NCBI RefSeq assembly: GCF_030849505.1
Contig: NZ_JAUJFI010000004.1
Span: 1-64,000, forward strand
Length of the DNA: 64,000 bases
Direction of reading: 5' to 3'
From: Azospirillum isscasi
GTDB lineage: Bacteria; Pseudomonadota; Alphaproteobacteria; Azospirillales; Azospirillaceae
Of the stretch, positions 8,966 through 20,835 are shown one piece after another. Position 1 is the stretch's first letter, and every line of letters begins with the position of its first letter. The notes beneath the pieces were generated by a model. It did not search any database. It was not told where the DNA came from and saw nothing but the letters and a program-made list of their open reading frames with translations. The position numbers were made by a program, and so were the translations under genes.

Positions 8966-9709
8966 ATGCTGACCTTGCTGCTGATCGTTTCCGCCTTCTT
9001 TGCGGGCGTGCTCAACGCCGTGGCCGGTGGCGGCAGCTTCCTGACCTTCCCCGCGCTCGTCATGGCCGGGGTGCCGCCGCTGAACGCCAACGCGACCAGC
9101 ACCGTGGCGGTGTCGCCCGGCGCGCTGGCCAGCGCCTACGGCTACCGACGGGAACTGGGCCGGATCAAGGAGGTCAACCTGCCGGCCTTCCTGGGGGTCA
9201 GCCTGGTCGGCGGCCTGCTGGGCGCCTTGCTTCTGCTGTGGACGCCGCAGCGGGTCTTCGAGGAGATCATCCCCTGGCTGCTGCTGTTCGCGACGGTGCT
9301 GTTCGCCTTCGGCCCGAAGGTGTCGGCCTACATCCGCCGCAACTTCAAGGTCGGGCACAACGCGGTGCTGATCGTGCAGTTCTTCATCGCCATCTACGGC
9401 GGCTATTTCGGCGGGGGGATCGGCATCCTGATCCTGGCGACCCTGGGCGTCTTCGGCCTGACCGACCTGCACGCGATGAACGGGCTGAAGGCTCTGGTGT
9501 CCGGCTGCCTGAACGCGGTGGCGGTGGTGGCCTTCGTCTTCGGCGGCGCTGTCTATTGGAACGAGGCGCTGATCATGCTGGTCGCCGCCATGGCCGGCGG
9601 CTACGCCGGGGCCGCCGTGGCCCGCCACATCCCGCCGCCGATCCTGCGCAAGTTCGTGATCGCGGTGGGCGTGGCGATGACGGTCTATTTCTTCTTCACG
9701 AAGGGGTGA
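8966..9709 (+). CDS. TSUP (TauE/SafE) family membrane permease
   Basis: Integral membrane protein of 247 residues with about eight hydrophobic segments. It starts in the first membrane helix (MLTLLLIVSAFFAGVLNAVAGGGSFLTFP), and the GGGSFLTFP loop and the repeated GGYFGGGIGILIL loop are the TauE/SafE signature. Members export sulfite, sulfoacetate or related anions; the substrate cannot be read from sequence. It follows the diheme cytochrome by 111 bases on the same strand. A sulfur-oxidation link between them is possible but not demonstrated. Confidence 0.85.
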   Translation: MLTLLLIVSAFFAGVLNAVAGGGSFLTFPALVMAGVPPLNANATSTVAVSPGALASAYGYRRELGRIKEVNLPAFLGVSLVGGLLGALLLLWTPQRVFEEIIPWLLLFATVLFAFGPKVSAYIRRNFKVGHNAVLIVQFFIAIYGGYFGGGIGILILATLGVFGLTDLHAMNGLKALVSGCLNAVAVVAFVFGGAVYWNEALIMLVAAMAGGYAGAAVARHIPPPILRKFVIAVGVAMTVYFFFTKG

Positions 9710-9728
9710 GGGCTGGGACGGGCGGCGG

Positions 9729-10408
9729 TCAATCCGCCGCCATGCGCTCCGCAAGGCCGCAGAGCGCGTCCCAATCCAGCGCCGCCGGGTCCTCCACCAC
9801 GTGGTCGGCGGCTTCGAACAGCAGGTCGGCGTGCTGGGGCCAGGCGATGGTCAGCATGCCGGCGGCCTTGGCGGAGCGGGCGCCGGTCGGGCTGTCCTCG
9901 ATCACCGCGCAGGCCGCGGGCGGCACGCCCAGCCGGGAGGCGGCGGCCAGATAGGGTTCCGGGTCCGGCTTGCCCTTGGTCACGTCGTCACGGCTGAGGC
10001 CGAACAGGAAATGCGGGCTGCCGATGTGGCGCAGGTTCGCCTCCACCACCCGGCGCCCGCTGTTCGACACGCAGGCTTGAAAAAGCCCCCGCGTGGCGAA
10101 GGCATCCACCAGCGCCAGGGCGCCGGCCCGCGCCTCCACCTCGGCGATGCGCTCCAGATACAGGTCGGTGATGGCGTCCGCCCATTCGCGGAAGGTCAGG
10201 GCCATGGGGCGGGCGGCGTGCAGCCGTGCGTAGAGATCCGGAAATGCGATGCCCAGCGTGGCCGCGTAGTCCGTTTCGGACATCGCGTGGCCGTGCAGAC
10301 GGCAGACCGCGATGGTGGCGCGCTGGTGCCAGGGCTCGCTGTCCAGCAGCGTGCCGTCGATGTCCCACAGGATGGCCTGAAGGGGCGGGCGGGCCAGGGC
10401 CGAACCGC

Positions 10409-10412
<4 letters not shown>
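9729..10412 (-). CDS. HAD-superfamily phosphatase (beta-phosphoglucomutase-like)
   Basis: Haloacid dehalogenase-type hydrolase of 227 residues. Motif I is [10 protein letters not shown] (nucleophile Asp), motif II is the Ser in CVSNSGRR, motif III is Lys in GKPDPEPY, and motif IV is [16 protein letters not shown]. The helical cap between motifs I and II is that of the phosphoglycolate phosphatase/beta-phosphoglucomutase group. The GTG start overlaps the proB stop as GTGA, so it is translationally coupled to proB. The substrate is unknown; a house-cleaning or proline-related role is speculation. Confidence 0.88.
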
Positions 10413-12791
<2,379 letters not shown>

Positions 12792-12867
12792 CTACCGTTT
12801 GCGCACCGTCCTCCAACCGTGGAAGGGGGCGGTGACCACACCATCAACAAAAGATGGCAACAAAAGA

Positions 12868-12900
12868 AAATCGGGGGCCGGTTGCCCGGACCCCCGATTT
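12868..12900 (-). terminator. Rho-independent terminator after rplU-rpmA
   Basis: Perfect 10-bp stem AAATCGGGGG / CCCCCGATTT around a 13-base GC-rich loop. On the minus strand it is followed by a T-rich run (TTTTCTTTTG). It lies 30 bases after the rpmA stop codon and separates that operon from obgE. Confidence 0.9.
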
Positions 12901-12930
12901 ATCCGCTTACACCGTACGGGCCGGACGAGA

Positions 12931-13209
12931 TTACTCGGCCGCGACCGCCGGGACCTCCACCGCCTCGATGGCGACGTAGGTGCGCCCCTGGGCGCTGTGC
13001 TTGAAGGCCACCACGCCGTCCGTCTTGGCGAACAGGGTGTGGTCCTTGCCGATGCCGACGTTCTCACCGGGGTGGAACTTCGTGCCGCGCTGGCGGACGA
13101 TGATGTTGCCGGCGACGACGTTCTCGCCACCGAAGCGCTTCACGCCGAGGCGGCGGCCAGCGGAGTCGCGACCGTTGCGCGAGGAGCCGCCTGCTTTTTT
13201 ATGGGCCAT
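12931..13209 (-). CDS. rpmA: 50S ribosomal protein L27
   Basis: L27 (bL27) of the large ribosomal subunit; its N-terminal tail reaches the peptidyl transferase centre. The 92-residue protein starts [16 protein letters not shown], with no cleavable N-terminal extension of the Firmicutes type, and contains [21 protein letters not shown] and [10 protein letters not shown]. It is cotranscribed with rplU 33 bases upstream and ends at a strong terminator. Confidence 0.99.
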   Translation of the reverse strand: MAHKKAGGSSRNGRDSAGRRLGVKRFGGENVVAGNIIVRQRGTKFHPGENVGIGKDHTLFAKTDGVVAFKHSAQGRTYVAIEAVEVPAVAAE

Positions 13210-13242
13210 GGGGAGTTACTCCTGTGACTGGTCGGCGGCCGT

Positions 13243-13560
13243 TCAGGCGGCGCCGTTGATCCCGGTGATGCGCAGGACGGTCAGGTCCTGGCGGTGGCCG
13301 TTCTTACGGCGGTAGTTCTGGCGGCGCTTCTTCTTGAAGACGATGATCTTCGGACCGCGATCCTGGGCGACGACCTCGGCGGTCACGGCGGCGCCAGCCA
13401 CCGTCGGGGTGCCCACGGTGGCGCTGCCGCCGTCGCTGACCATCAGCACGTCGTTGAGCGTGATGGAAGCGCCAGCCTCGGCCTCGAGCTTCTCAACGCG
13501 GATCACGTCGCCATTGGCGACCTTGTACTGCTTGCCGCCGGTGCGGATCACTGCAAACAT
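13243..13560 (-). CDS. rplU: 50S ribosomal protein L21
   Basis: L21 (bL21) binds 23S rRNA in the large subunit. It begins [14 protein letters not shown] and contains [27 protein letters not shown], the conserved C-terminal RNA-binding region. I chose the ATG giving this N-terminus (105 residues). A GTG 9 bases upstream is spaced better from an AGATAGG sequence and could add three residues. A good sigma-70-type promoter lies about 80 bases upstream. Confidence 0.98.
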   Translation of the reverse strand: MFAVIRTGGKQYKVANGDVIRVEKLEAEAGASITLNDVLMVSDGGSATVGTPTVAGAAVTAEVVAQDRGPKIIVFKKKRRQNYRRKNGHRQDLTVLRITGINGAA

Positions 13561-13639
13561 CGTCGTCACTGCCTATCTCAAAACAAACAGAGGGCCGCTC
13601 GCCCACCGTTTGAGGTGCAAGCCCGTTCGTGAGAGCGGG

Positions 13640-13668
13640 GATTTAACCGATGGGCCACCGGGAGTCAA
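13640..13668 (-). promoter_or_regulatory. Probable sigma-70 promoter of rplU-rpmA
   Basis: On the minus strand TTGACT and TAAATC are separated by exactly 17 bases. The -10 box is about 80 bases before the rplU start, leaving a short leader. The prediction is from consensus only. Confidence 0.65.
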
Positions 13669-13713
13669 CAGGGATGGTGGCATTTTCGCGTTCATTTTCC
13701 TGCAAACAAGGGC

Positions 13714-13742
13714 TTGCATCGCCCAAGGCTTTTGGGTAGGTT
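13714..13742 (+). promoter_or_regulatory. Probable promoter of tRNA-Ser
   Basis: TTGCAT and TAGGTT are spaced by 17 bases, and the -10 box ends 26 bases before the mature tRNA. It is back to back with the rplU promoter. Confidence 0.5.
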
Positions 13743-13768
13743 CCGCGCCACCCCGGAAACGGGGCAGC

Positions 13769-13858
13769 GGATGGGTGGCAGAGCGGTTGAATGCACCGCA
13801 CTCGAAATGCGGCATACCCGCAAGGGTATCGGGAGTTCGAATCTCCCCCCATCCGCCA
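13769..13858 (+). tRNA. tRNA-Ser (anticodon CGA)
   Basis: Class II tRNA of 90 bases. The acceptor stem GGATGGG pairs with CCCATCC, followed by discriminator G and an encoded CCA. The anticodon stem-loop is CCGCACTCGAAATGCGG with anticodon CGA, reading UCG. A long variable arm (TACCCGCAAGGGTA) and the T loop GTTCGAATC follow. The G discriminator and long arm are serine identity features. A terminator hairpin begins 25 bases downstream. Confidence 0.97.
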
Positions 13859-13882
13859 CTCTCTTTCGAGCGAACGCTCATG

Positions 13883-13912
13883 AAAAAGCCTTCCCAGCCG
13901 GGGAGGCTTTTT
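13883..13912 (+). terminator. Terminator shared by tRNA-Ser and the facing hydrolase gene
   Basis: Stem AAAAAGCCTTCCC / GGGGAGGCTTTTT with a 4-base loop. Runs of T follow on the plus strand and also on the minus strand, so it can act on both convergent transcripts. Confidence 0.88.
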
Positions 13913-13923
13913 CGTTTCCGCCT

Positions 13924-14739
13924 TCAGGTGTTCTTGATCATCGCCAGCGCCGCCTCGAACAGGGCGCTGCCCGGCTCGGCGAAGCGGTCCACCACGCTGA
14001 AATGGTTGGCGCCCGGCTCCACAATCTCCCGCACCGCGTTGCCCTGCGCGGCCCAGGCCAGGGCGTAGTCGGCCTGCTGGCGGTGCATCGCGTCGGTCTC
14101 GTCGCCGCCCAGCGCCGGCATCAGCAGCGGGGCGGGGGCGGGAACGGCATGGATCGGGCTCAGCCGCCGCGCCGAGTCGGGATCGAGCCGCAATTGCTCG
14201 TTCACCTCGAAGCCCAGCAGCGGCTCCAGGTCGTAGAGGCCGCTGATCGGAATGCCGCCGGCCACGCGCTCGCGGTTCTCCGACACCAGCTTCGCCGTCA
14301 GGTGACCGCCCGCCGAATGGCCGGACACCACCACCCGGCGCGGATCGCCGCCGAAGCCCGCCGCGTTGGCGAACACCCAGTCCAGCCCGGCCTGGGCATG
14401 GCCGCACAGCGCGTCCATCGTCACGTCCGGGCACAGGCCGTAGCCGAGCAGCACCACCGCCACCCCGCGCTCCACATAAGGGGCGGCGATGAAGGAATGC
14501 AGATCCTTCGACAGGGCCCGCCAGTAGCCGCCATGGATGAAGACCAGCACCGGCGCGCCCTCCCCGGCGGGGAAGACGTCCGCGCGCTGGCGCGGGTGCG
14601 GGCCGGTCGGGACGTCGTACCGTCCGCCGAGCCGGGCGCGCACCGCCTCGCTCTCCGCCTGCCAGCGGGCGAAATAGGCGGGGTGCTCCGGTATCAGCTT
14701 GCGGAAATTGTACTGGCGATCGATCTCGGCGGCGGTCAT
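13924..14739 (-). CDS. Alpha/beta hydrolase (arylformamidase/esterase-like)
   Basis: Cytosolic serine hydrolase of about 271 residues. The HGGYW motif forms the oxyanion hole, GHSAGG carries the nucleophile Ser, and GANHFSVVD near the C-terminus carries the likely catalytic His. HGGYW with GHSAGG is shared with kynurenine formamidase and BD-FAE-type esterases, but no tryptophan-degradation genes are adjacent, so the substrate is open. The ATG gives the family-like MTAAEIDRQYN. An in-frame TTG 27 bases upstream has GGAG 7 bases before it and is the alternative. It follows livF closely and may be read through from it. Confidence 0.82.
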   Translation of the reverse strand: MTAAEIDRQYNFRKLIPEHPAYFARWQAESEAVRARLGGRYDVPTGPHPRQRADVFPAGEGAPVLVFIHGGYWRALSKDLHSFIAAPYVERGVAVVLLGYGLCPDVTMDALCGHAQAGLDWVFANAAGFGGDPRRVVVSGHSAGGHLTAKLVSENRERVAGGIPISGLYDLEPLLGFEVNEQLRLDPDSARRLSPIHAVPAPAPLLMPALGGDETDAMHRQQADYALAWAAQGNAVREIVEPGANHFSVVDRFAEPGSALFEAALAMIKNT

Positions 14740-14755
14740 GCCGCCATGGAGAGGG

Positions 14756-15457
14756 TCAGACGCCAAGATAGCGCTCCTTCAGGGTGGGGTCGGCCAGCAG
14801 GGCGGCGGTGTTGCCGGACCACACCAGCCGCCCTTTCTCGATGACGTGATGGCGGTCGGCGAATCGCGCCAGAGCGGCGACGTTCTTGTCCACCACCAGG
14901 ATCGCCTGCCCCTCGCCCTTCAGGCGGGCGAGGCAGTCCCAGATCTCCTGGCGGACCAGCGGGGCCAGCCCCTCCGTCGCCTCGTCGAGGATCAGCAGCT
15001 TGGGGTTGGTCATCAGGGCGCGCCCGACGGCGAGCATCTGCTGCTCCCCGCCCGACAGGTTGCGGGCGAGGTTGCCGGCGCGCTCGGCCAGCCGCGGGAA
15101 CAGGGCGTGGACCCGTTCCACCGTCCAGGGATCGCGCCGTCCGAAACGGTTGGCGGCGGTGGCGATCAGGTTCTCGCGCACGGTCAGGGTGGGGAAGACC
15201 TGCCGCCCCTCCGGCACGAGGGCGATGCCGGCCCGCGCGATGCGGTGCGGCGGACGGCCCGCGATCTCCGTGCCCTCGAACGTGATCGACCCGCCGGTCG
15301 GCGTCACGAGGCCCATGATGGCCTTGATGGTCGTGGTCTTGCCCATGCCGTTGCGGCCCATCAGCGTCACCGCCTCCCCCGCATCGACGGAGAGGTCCAT
15401 GCCGAACAGGGCCTGGCTGCTGCCGTAGGCGGCGGTCAGGTTGGCGACGCGCAGCAT
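14756..15457 (-). CDS. livF: Branched-chain amino-acid-type ABC transporter ATPase LivF
   Basis: One of two ATPases of a HAAT-family importer. The 233-residue protein has Walker A GRNGMGKTT, signature LSGGEQQ and Walker B LLILDEATEGL. The final YLGV is typical of LivF. The ATG overlaps the livG stop by one base (TGATG). LivF and LivG form the nucleotide-binding heterodimer that drives LivHM. Confidence 0.95.
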   Translation of the reverse strand: MLRVANLTAAYGSSQALFGMDLSVDAGEAVTLMGRNGMGKTTTIKAIMGLVTPTGGSITFEGTEIAGRPPHRIARAGIALVPEGRQVFPTLTVRENLIATAANRFGRRDPWTVERVHALFPRLAERAGNLARNLSGGEQQMLAVGRALMTNPKLLILDEATEGLAPLVRQEIWDCLARLKGEGQAILVVDKNVAALARFADRHHVIEKGRLVWSGNTAALLADPTLKERYLGV

Positions 15458-16226
15458 CACGCCACCTCCATCTCGTCGCCCAGATAAGCCTCGCGCACCG
15501 CCGGGTCGTTGCGGATCTGCGCCGGGGTGCCGCTGGCGAGGTCCTTGCCGCGCACCAGAACGGTGATGCGGTCGGCCAGCGCGAACACCGCGTCCATGTC
15601 GTGCTCCACCAGCAGGATCGTCACGCCGCCCTTCAACTCCTGCAGAAGCTCCACCATGCGGGCGGAGTCCTCCGGCCCCATGCCGGCCATCGGCTCGTCC
15701 AGCAGGAGCAGCCTCGGGCCGGTCGCCAGGGCCATGGCCAGTTCCAATTGCCGCTTTTCGCCATGGGCCAGCGCGTCGGCGCGGGTGTCCGCCCGCGCGC
15801 CGAGGCCCACCCGCTCCAGCACCGCGCGGGCGGGGTCGGCCAGCCGGCGGTCGCGCCCGGCGTCGCGCCAGAAGCGGAAGCTGTGCCCGGCGTGGGCCTG
15901 CACCGCCAGCGCCACGTTGTCGAGCGCCGTGAAGCTGGGAAAGATCGAGGTGATCTGGAAGCTGCGCGCCAGACCGCGCCGCGCCCGCTTGTGCACCGGC
16001 AGCCGGGTCACGTCGCGCCCGTCGAACAGGATGGTGCCCGAATCGGGCGTCAGCTCTCCCGACAACTGGCCGATCAGGGTGGTCTTGCCGGCGCCGTTCG
16101 GGCCGATCAGGGCGTGAAGCTCCCCCTCCGCCACCGAGAGCGAGAGGCCGTCGGTGGCGGCCAGCCCGCCGAAGCGCTTGACCAGCGAGTCGGTGCTGAG
16201 CAGGGGGCGGCTCAGCAGGGGGCGGC

Positions 16227-16230
<4 letters not shown>
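15457..16230 (-). CDS. livG: Branched-chain amino-acid-type ABC transporter ATPase LivG
   Basis: Second ATPase of the importer, 257 residues, Walker A GPNGAGKTT, Walker B LLLLDEPMAGM, and a C-terminal YLGDEMEVA. The signature motif reads AHGEKRQLELAMAL in place of LSGGQ, as is usual in LivG. The start shows a short duplication, MSRPLLSRPLLS, from a 12-bp tandem repeat. The ATG overlaps the livM stop as ATGA. Confidence 0.95.
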
Positions 16231-17246
<1,016 letters not shown>

Positions 17247-17358
17247 GGAGGGCCGGAAAGGGGGGCGGGCAACCAATGGGCGTGCCCGTCTTTTCGCACA
17301 GATGGGCGGGCTTGAACACAAAAGGTCGCGCCGGCCCGCTCCGTGGTCCTCCCGCCGT

Positions 17359-18723
17359 CTATCCCCAGGGGGTGTCGTGGGGCCGCCGCCGCTTCGACCG
17401 CTGGAGAAGCTGGCGTTCGGTGCAGCGCTTCATGTGCTCCGGCACCTCCGAATCCTCGCCGACGACGGGACCGCTCAGATAGGCGGCGCCCGCCGCCTCC
17501 GCGGCTTCCAGCTCCACCGAGCTGCGGACGCCGTCCACATAGGCGAACATGCCGAACTTGCGCGGGCCGGGGCAGAAGGTCTGCACCCGTTCCAGGATGC
17601 GCGTCTCCTCCTCCCGCCCGTCCAGCCGCAGCCCGACGCCCTTGATGCCCGCGGTGGCGTAGACGGACAGGTCGCCCGCGTCGTCGTGCAGGATGACCAT
17701 GGCGGCGCGGGCGAAGGGGCGCAGCATCGCCACGATCTCGGCCAGCCGGCCATAGGGAACGCCCGCCGGCAGCCCGTCCAGCTCGAAGGCCAGGAAGGGC
17801 ATCAGGACGCGCGGGATCATCCGGCATGCCTGGATGTACTCCCGCCGCCGCCGGCTGGAGGCGAGCGTGCCGAAATGCACGGGAATGGTCTGGGCGTAGC
17901 GGAATTTGTTGGCGTACAGCTCGTTGTAGGTGCTCACCGCAAGGCTCAGCGTCTCCATGTCCAGGTCGAAGACGGCTTCCTCGCGCTCCGGGGCGAAGGC
18001 GTCCATGCAGTTCAGGGTGCGGGCGGTGTCCGCGTCGGTGCGGCAGCAATAGGTGGACACCACCTTGTGCTTCACGTCGAACACCGGGCGGAACAGCACC
18101 TTGGGCCGAAGCTGCGGCGTGATGGTGTCCGCCGGCATCTCGGTCCGGGGCGGGCGCCGCGCCTCCGCCGCCGGGGCGGGAATGGGGGCGTCCGCCGGCG
18201 GGGGGAAGACCGCCGCGCCCTCCGGCCCGTGGGCCGCGTCCTGAAGCAGGTCGGCCAGCCGCGCGGTGTCCAGGGCGACCCCGCCGCCGATGTCCACCAC
18301 CGCGGTCTTGACGGTGATGCGCCGGGTGTCGGCGTGGCCCAGCAGCGCCTGGTGCAGGCTTTCCACCACCTTGCTGCACAGAAGCTGCGCCGACTTCCGG
18401 TCAGCCTGGGCGAACACGATGATGTAGTGGTCCTCGCCGTAGCGGAACCAGACGTCGCGCGGCGACAGCACCTTCTTGAGCAGCCGCTCGGTGTAGACGT
18501 GCACGCGCTCCTTCACGCTGCTCCAGCGCTCGCCCAGCTCCTCCCGGATCTCCTCAAGACCGATCAGGTGGACCGAGCCGGCGGTCACCGCCCGGTTGCG
18601 CAGAAGGATCTGGCGGGCGCGTTCCTTGAAGGACTCGTCGATGGATTGGACGGGGGACGGCGCAGAGTCGCCGCAATGTTCCGGGACGATGCCGTCCCGA
18701 CCGGATGGGGTGTGCATGAACAT
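17359..18723 (-). CDS. Degenerate GGDEF/EAL-like regulatory protein
   Basis: Soluble protein of 454 residues. Residues about 30-185 resemble a diguanylate-cyclase domain, with RYGEDHYIIVF (94-104) where active enzymes have RxGGDEF, so cyclase activity is unlikely. After a proline-rich linker (about 185-215), residues 220-430 resemble an EAL phosphodiesterase fold (FRPVFDVKHKVVSTYCC ... MPFLAFELDGLP ... MVILHDDAGDL) but lack the EAL motif and the metal-binding glutamates. GGGAGG lies 8 bases before the ATG. A role as c-di-GMP receptor or protein scaffold is inference. It lies between the two halves of the liv cluster. Confidence 0.65.
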   Translation of the reverse strand: MFMHTPSGRDGIVPEHCGDSAPSPVQSIDESFKERARQILLRNRAVTAGSVHLIGLEEIREELGERWSSVKERVHVYTERLLKKVLSPRDVWFRYGEDHYIIVFAQADRKSAQLLCSKVVESLHQALLGHADTRRITVKTAVVDIGGGVALDTARLADLLQDAAHGPEGAAVFPPPADAPIPAPAAEARRPPRTEMPADTITPQLRPKVLFRPVFDVKHKVVSTYCCRTDADTARTLNCMDAFAPEREEAVFDLDMETLSLAVSTYNELYANKFRYAQTIPVHFGTLASSRRRREYIQACRMIPRVLMPFLAFELDGLPAGVPYGRLAEIVAMLRPFARAAMVILHDDAGDLSVYATAGIKGVGLRLDGREEETRILERVQTFCPGPRKFGMFAYVDGVRSSVELEAAEAAGAAYLSGPVVGEDSEVPEHMKRCTERQLLQRSKRRRPHDTPWG

Positions 18724-18915
18724 GATCGAGCCTCCCTTTCCGGTTGTGTGGGGAGCGCAACTCCAAAGGCAGGGCAGCCGCCTGAAGATGGGTGTGAAGA
18801 TTGTCGGTTCGGCCGCAGAATCAGGATGATCCTTTCGCTCTTGCCAATGCGTTAACGAATTCAAGCTTGTGGCGCTTGCTGACGTTCTATGCGTTCGGTC
18901 GCATGGTTTCGCCGG

Positions 18916-18942
18916 TTGACCATGCCGGGCGGGTGGTACTAT
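18916..18942 (+). promoter_or_regulatory. Possible promoter of queC
   Basis: TTGACC is followed 15 bases later by TACTAT, or 17 bases later by CTATGC in an overlapping alignment. It lies about 55 bases before the queC start. Support is weak consensus matching only. Confidence 0.35.
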
Positions 18943-18994
18943 GCCGTGCCGCCGATCCCGGGTCGGGAGCATGAGCATGAGGGAGCAAGGACGC

Positions 18995-19693
18995 ATGCCG
19001 AACGGAAGGAACGCGGTGGTGCTGGTCAGCGGCGGGCTGGACTCCACCACGGTGCTGGCGATCGCCAGGGAGCAGGGCTACCGGCTGAACGCGCTGAGCT
19101 TCCGCTACGGCCAGCGCCACGCGGTGGAGTTGGAGGCGGCGAGGCGCGTCGCCGCGGCCATGGCGGTGGACCGCCACGTCATCGCCGACATCGACCTGCG
19201 GGCCTTCGGCGGCTCCGCCCTGACCGACGCCATCGACGTGCCCAAGCACGCCAGCGCCGCGGATCTGGGGGCGGGCATCCCCGTCACCTACGTGCCGGCG
19301 CGCAACACGGTGTTCCTGTCCTTCGCGCTGGCCTGGGCGGAGACGCTGAACGCGTCGGACATCTTCATCGGGGTGAACGCGCTGGACTATTCCGGTTACC
19401 CGGACTGCCGCCCCGAATACATCGCCGCCTTCGAGACCATGGCGAACCTCGCCACCAAGGCGGGGGTCGAGGGGACCAGCCGGTTCAAGATCCACGCGCC
19501 GCTGATGACGCTCGACAAGGCGGGCATCATCCGCCGCGGGCTGGAACTGGGGGTGGACTACGGCCTGACCCACTCCTGCTACGACCCGGCGCCGGACGGC
19601 ACGGCCTGCGGGTCCTGCGACAGTTGCCTGCTGCGGCTGAAGGGCTTTTCGGAGGCGGGGCTGGCCGATCCGGTGGCCTACGGGCGGCGGTAA
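18995..19693 (+). CDS. queC: 7-cyano-7-deazaguanine (preQ0) synthase
   Basis: ATP-dependent enzyme that converts 7-carboxy-7-deazaguanine and ammonia into preQ0, the precursor of queuosine in tRNA. The 232-residue protein has the PP-loop SGGLDSTT near residue 12 and a zinc site made by Cys in HSCYDP and the CGSCDSC cluster near the C-terminus. The ATG is preceded by AAGGA. It is the only plus-strand gene inside the otherwise minus-strand liv region. A VUT-family transporter possibly for queuosine precursors is encoded at 43.4 kb. Confidence 0.96.
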   Translation: MPNGRNAVVLVSGGLDSTTVLAIAREQGYRLNALSFRYGQRHAVELEAARRVAAAMAVDRHVIADIDLRAFGGSALTDAIDVPKHASAADLGAGIPVTYVPARNTVFLSFALAWAETLNASDIFIGVNALDYSGYPDCRPEYIAAFETMANLATKAGVEGTSRFKIHAPLMTLDKAGIIRRGLELGVDYGLTHSCYDPAPDGTACGSCDSCLLRLKGFSEAGLADPVAYGRR

Positions 19694-19700
19694 GGTTCTC

Positions 19701-19894
19701 CGGGATTCTCGGCGGGCAACAGGGTCTTCACGGATTGCACGGATTTCGACACGGATTTCACGGATTTTTCCTATGCGTGCCCAGCGCGTGCCTGCTCGTT
19801 CAGCGTGCGCTGGGCACGCTCAAGAAGAAATCCGTGTCATCCGTGCTTAAATCCGTGTCATCCGTGTGAATTCTGCTGTCTGCCGAGAATCCCG
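19701..19894. repeat. Long imperfect palindrome with ATCCGTG repeats
   Basis: The element fills the gap between queC and livH. Perfect 13-bp terminal inverted repeats CGGGATTCTCGGC / GCCGAGAATCCCG bound it. Inside are repeated CACGGATT words on the left, mirrored by AATCCGTG words on the right, and a central perfect 13-bp hairpin GCGTGCCCAGCGC / GCGCTGGGCACGC (19775-19787 with 19807-19819). No protein is encoded. It could fold into one long cruciform. Confidence 0.85.
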
Positions 19895-19898
19895 TCCC

Positions 19899-20813
19899 TC
19901 AATGCGCCGGGAACAGCCCCTTGGGCTTGATCGCCAGCACCACCGCCATCAGCACGTAGATCGCCATGGAGGCGAGCGCGGCCCCCGCGGCGCTGGCGTT
20001 GGCCGCGTCCATCACCAGACGGAAGGCGGCGGGCAGCAGGGCGCGGCCCAGCGTGTCCACCATGCCGACCAGCAGGGCGCCGGCCAGCGCCCCGCGGATC
20101 GACCCGATGCCGCCGATCACGATGACCACGAAGGTCAGGATCAGGATCTGCTCGCCCATGCCGACCTGAACGGCCAGCACCGGCCCGGCCATGGCGCCGG
20201 CCAGCCCGGCCAGCCCGCAGCCCAGCGCGAAGACCAGCCCGAACAGCAGCCGGACGTCCACCCCCAGCGCCATCACCATCTCGCGGTTGGTGGCGCCGGC
20301 CCGGATCAGCATGCCGACCCGCGTGCGGGCGATCAGCAGCCACAGGAACACCGCCACCGCGATGCCCACGGCCAGGATCGCCAGCCGGAAGGCCGGGTAT
20401 TTCAGCCCGAACAGGTCCACCGTCCCGGCCAGCGCCGCGGGCGGGTTCAGGAAGATGGGCACCGGGCCGAAGACGATCTTCACCAGCTCGTTGAAGAACA
20501 GGATCAGCCCGAAGGTCGCCAGCACCTGATCGAGGTGGTCGCGGCGGTAGAGCGTGCGCAGCGCCACCGCCTCCACGGCCAGCCCCAGAAGCGCCGTCAG
20601 CAGCACCGCCGCCGCCAGCGCCAGCGGGAAGCTGCCCAGCACCGGCACCAGCGCCGCCGTCAGGTAGGCGCCGACCATGTAGAAGGTGCCGTGGGCGAGG
20701 TTGATGAGGTCCATGATGCCGAAGACGAGCGTCAGCCCGGCGGCCATCAGGAACAGCATCACCCCGAGCTGAAGCCCGTTCAGCCCCTGTTCGGCGAGGA
20801 GGAGCGCGTCCAT
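19899..20813 (-). CDS. livH: Branched-chain amino-acid-type ABC transporter permease LivH
   Basis: Inner-membrane permease of 304 residues with about eight hydrophobic segments. GLTLVFGIMDLINLAHGTFYMVGAY is the LivH hallmark and GGIGSIRGALAGALLVG the conserved loop. It pairs with LivM. The ATG is 22 bases after the livK stop, so these two are cotranscribed. The stop codon abuts the palindromic element downstream, beyond which queC faces it. Confidence 0.94.
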   Translation of the reverse strand: MDALLLAEQGLNGLQLGVMLFLMAAGLTLVFGIMDLINLAHGTFYMVGAYLTAALVPVLGSFPLALAAAVLLTALLGLAVEAVALRTLYRRDHLDQVLATFGLILFFNELVKIVFGPVPIFLNPPAALAGTVDLFGLKYPAFRLAILAVGIAVAVFLWLLIARTRVGMLIRAGATNREMVMALGVDVRLLFGLVFALGCGLAGLAGAMAGPVLAVQVGMGEQILILTFVVIVIGGIGSIRGALAGALLVGMVDTLGRALLPAAFRLVMDAANASAAGAALASMAIYVLMAVVLAIKPKGLFPAH

Positions 20814-20835
20814 GCCCCGGTTCCCGGCGTCAGGC

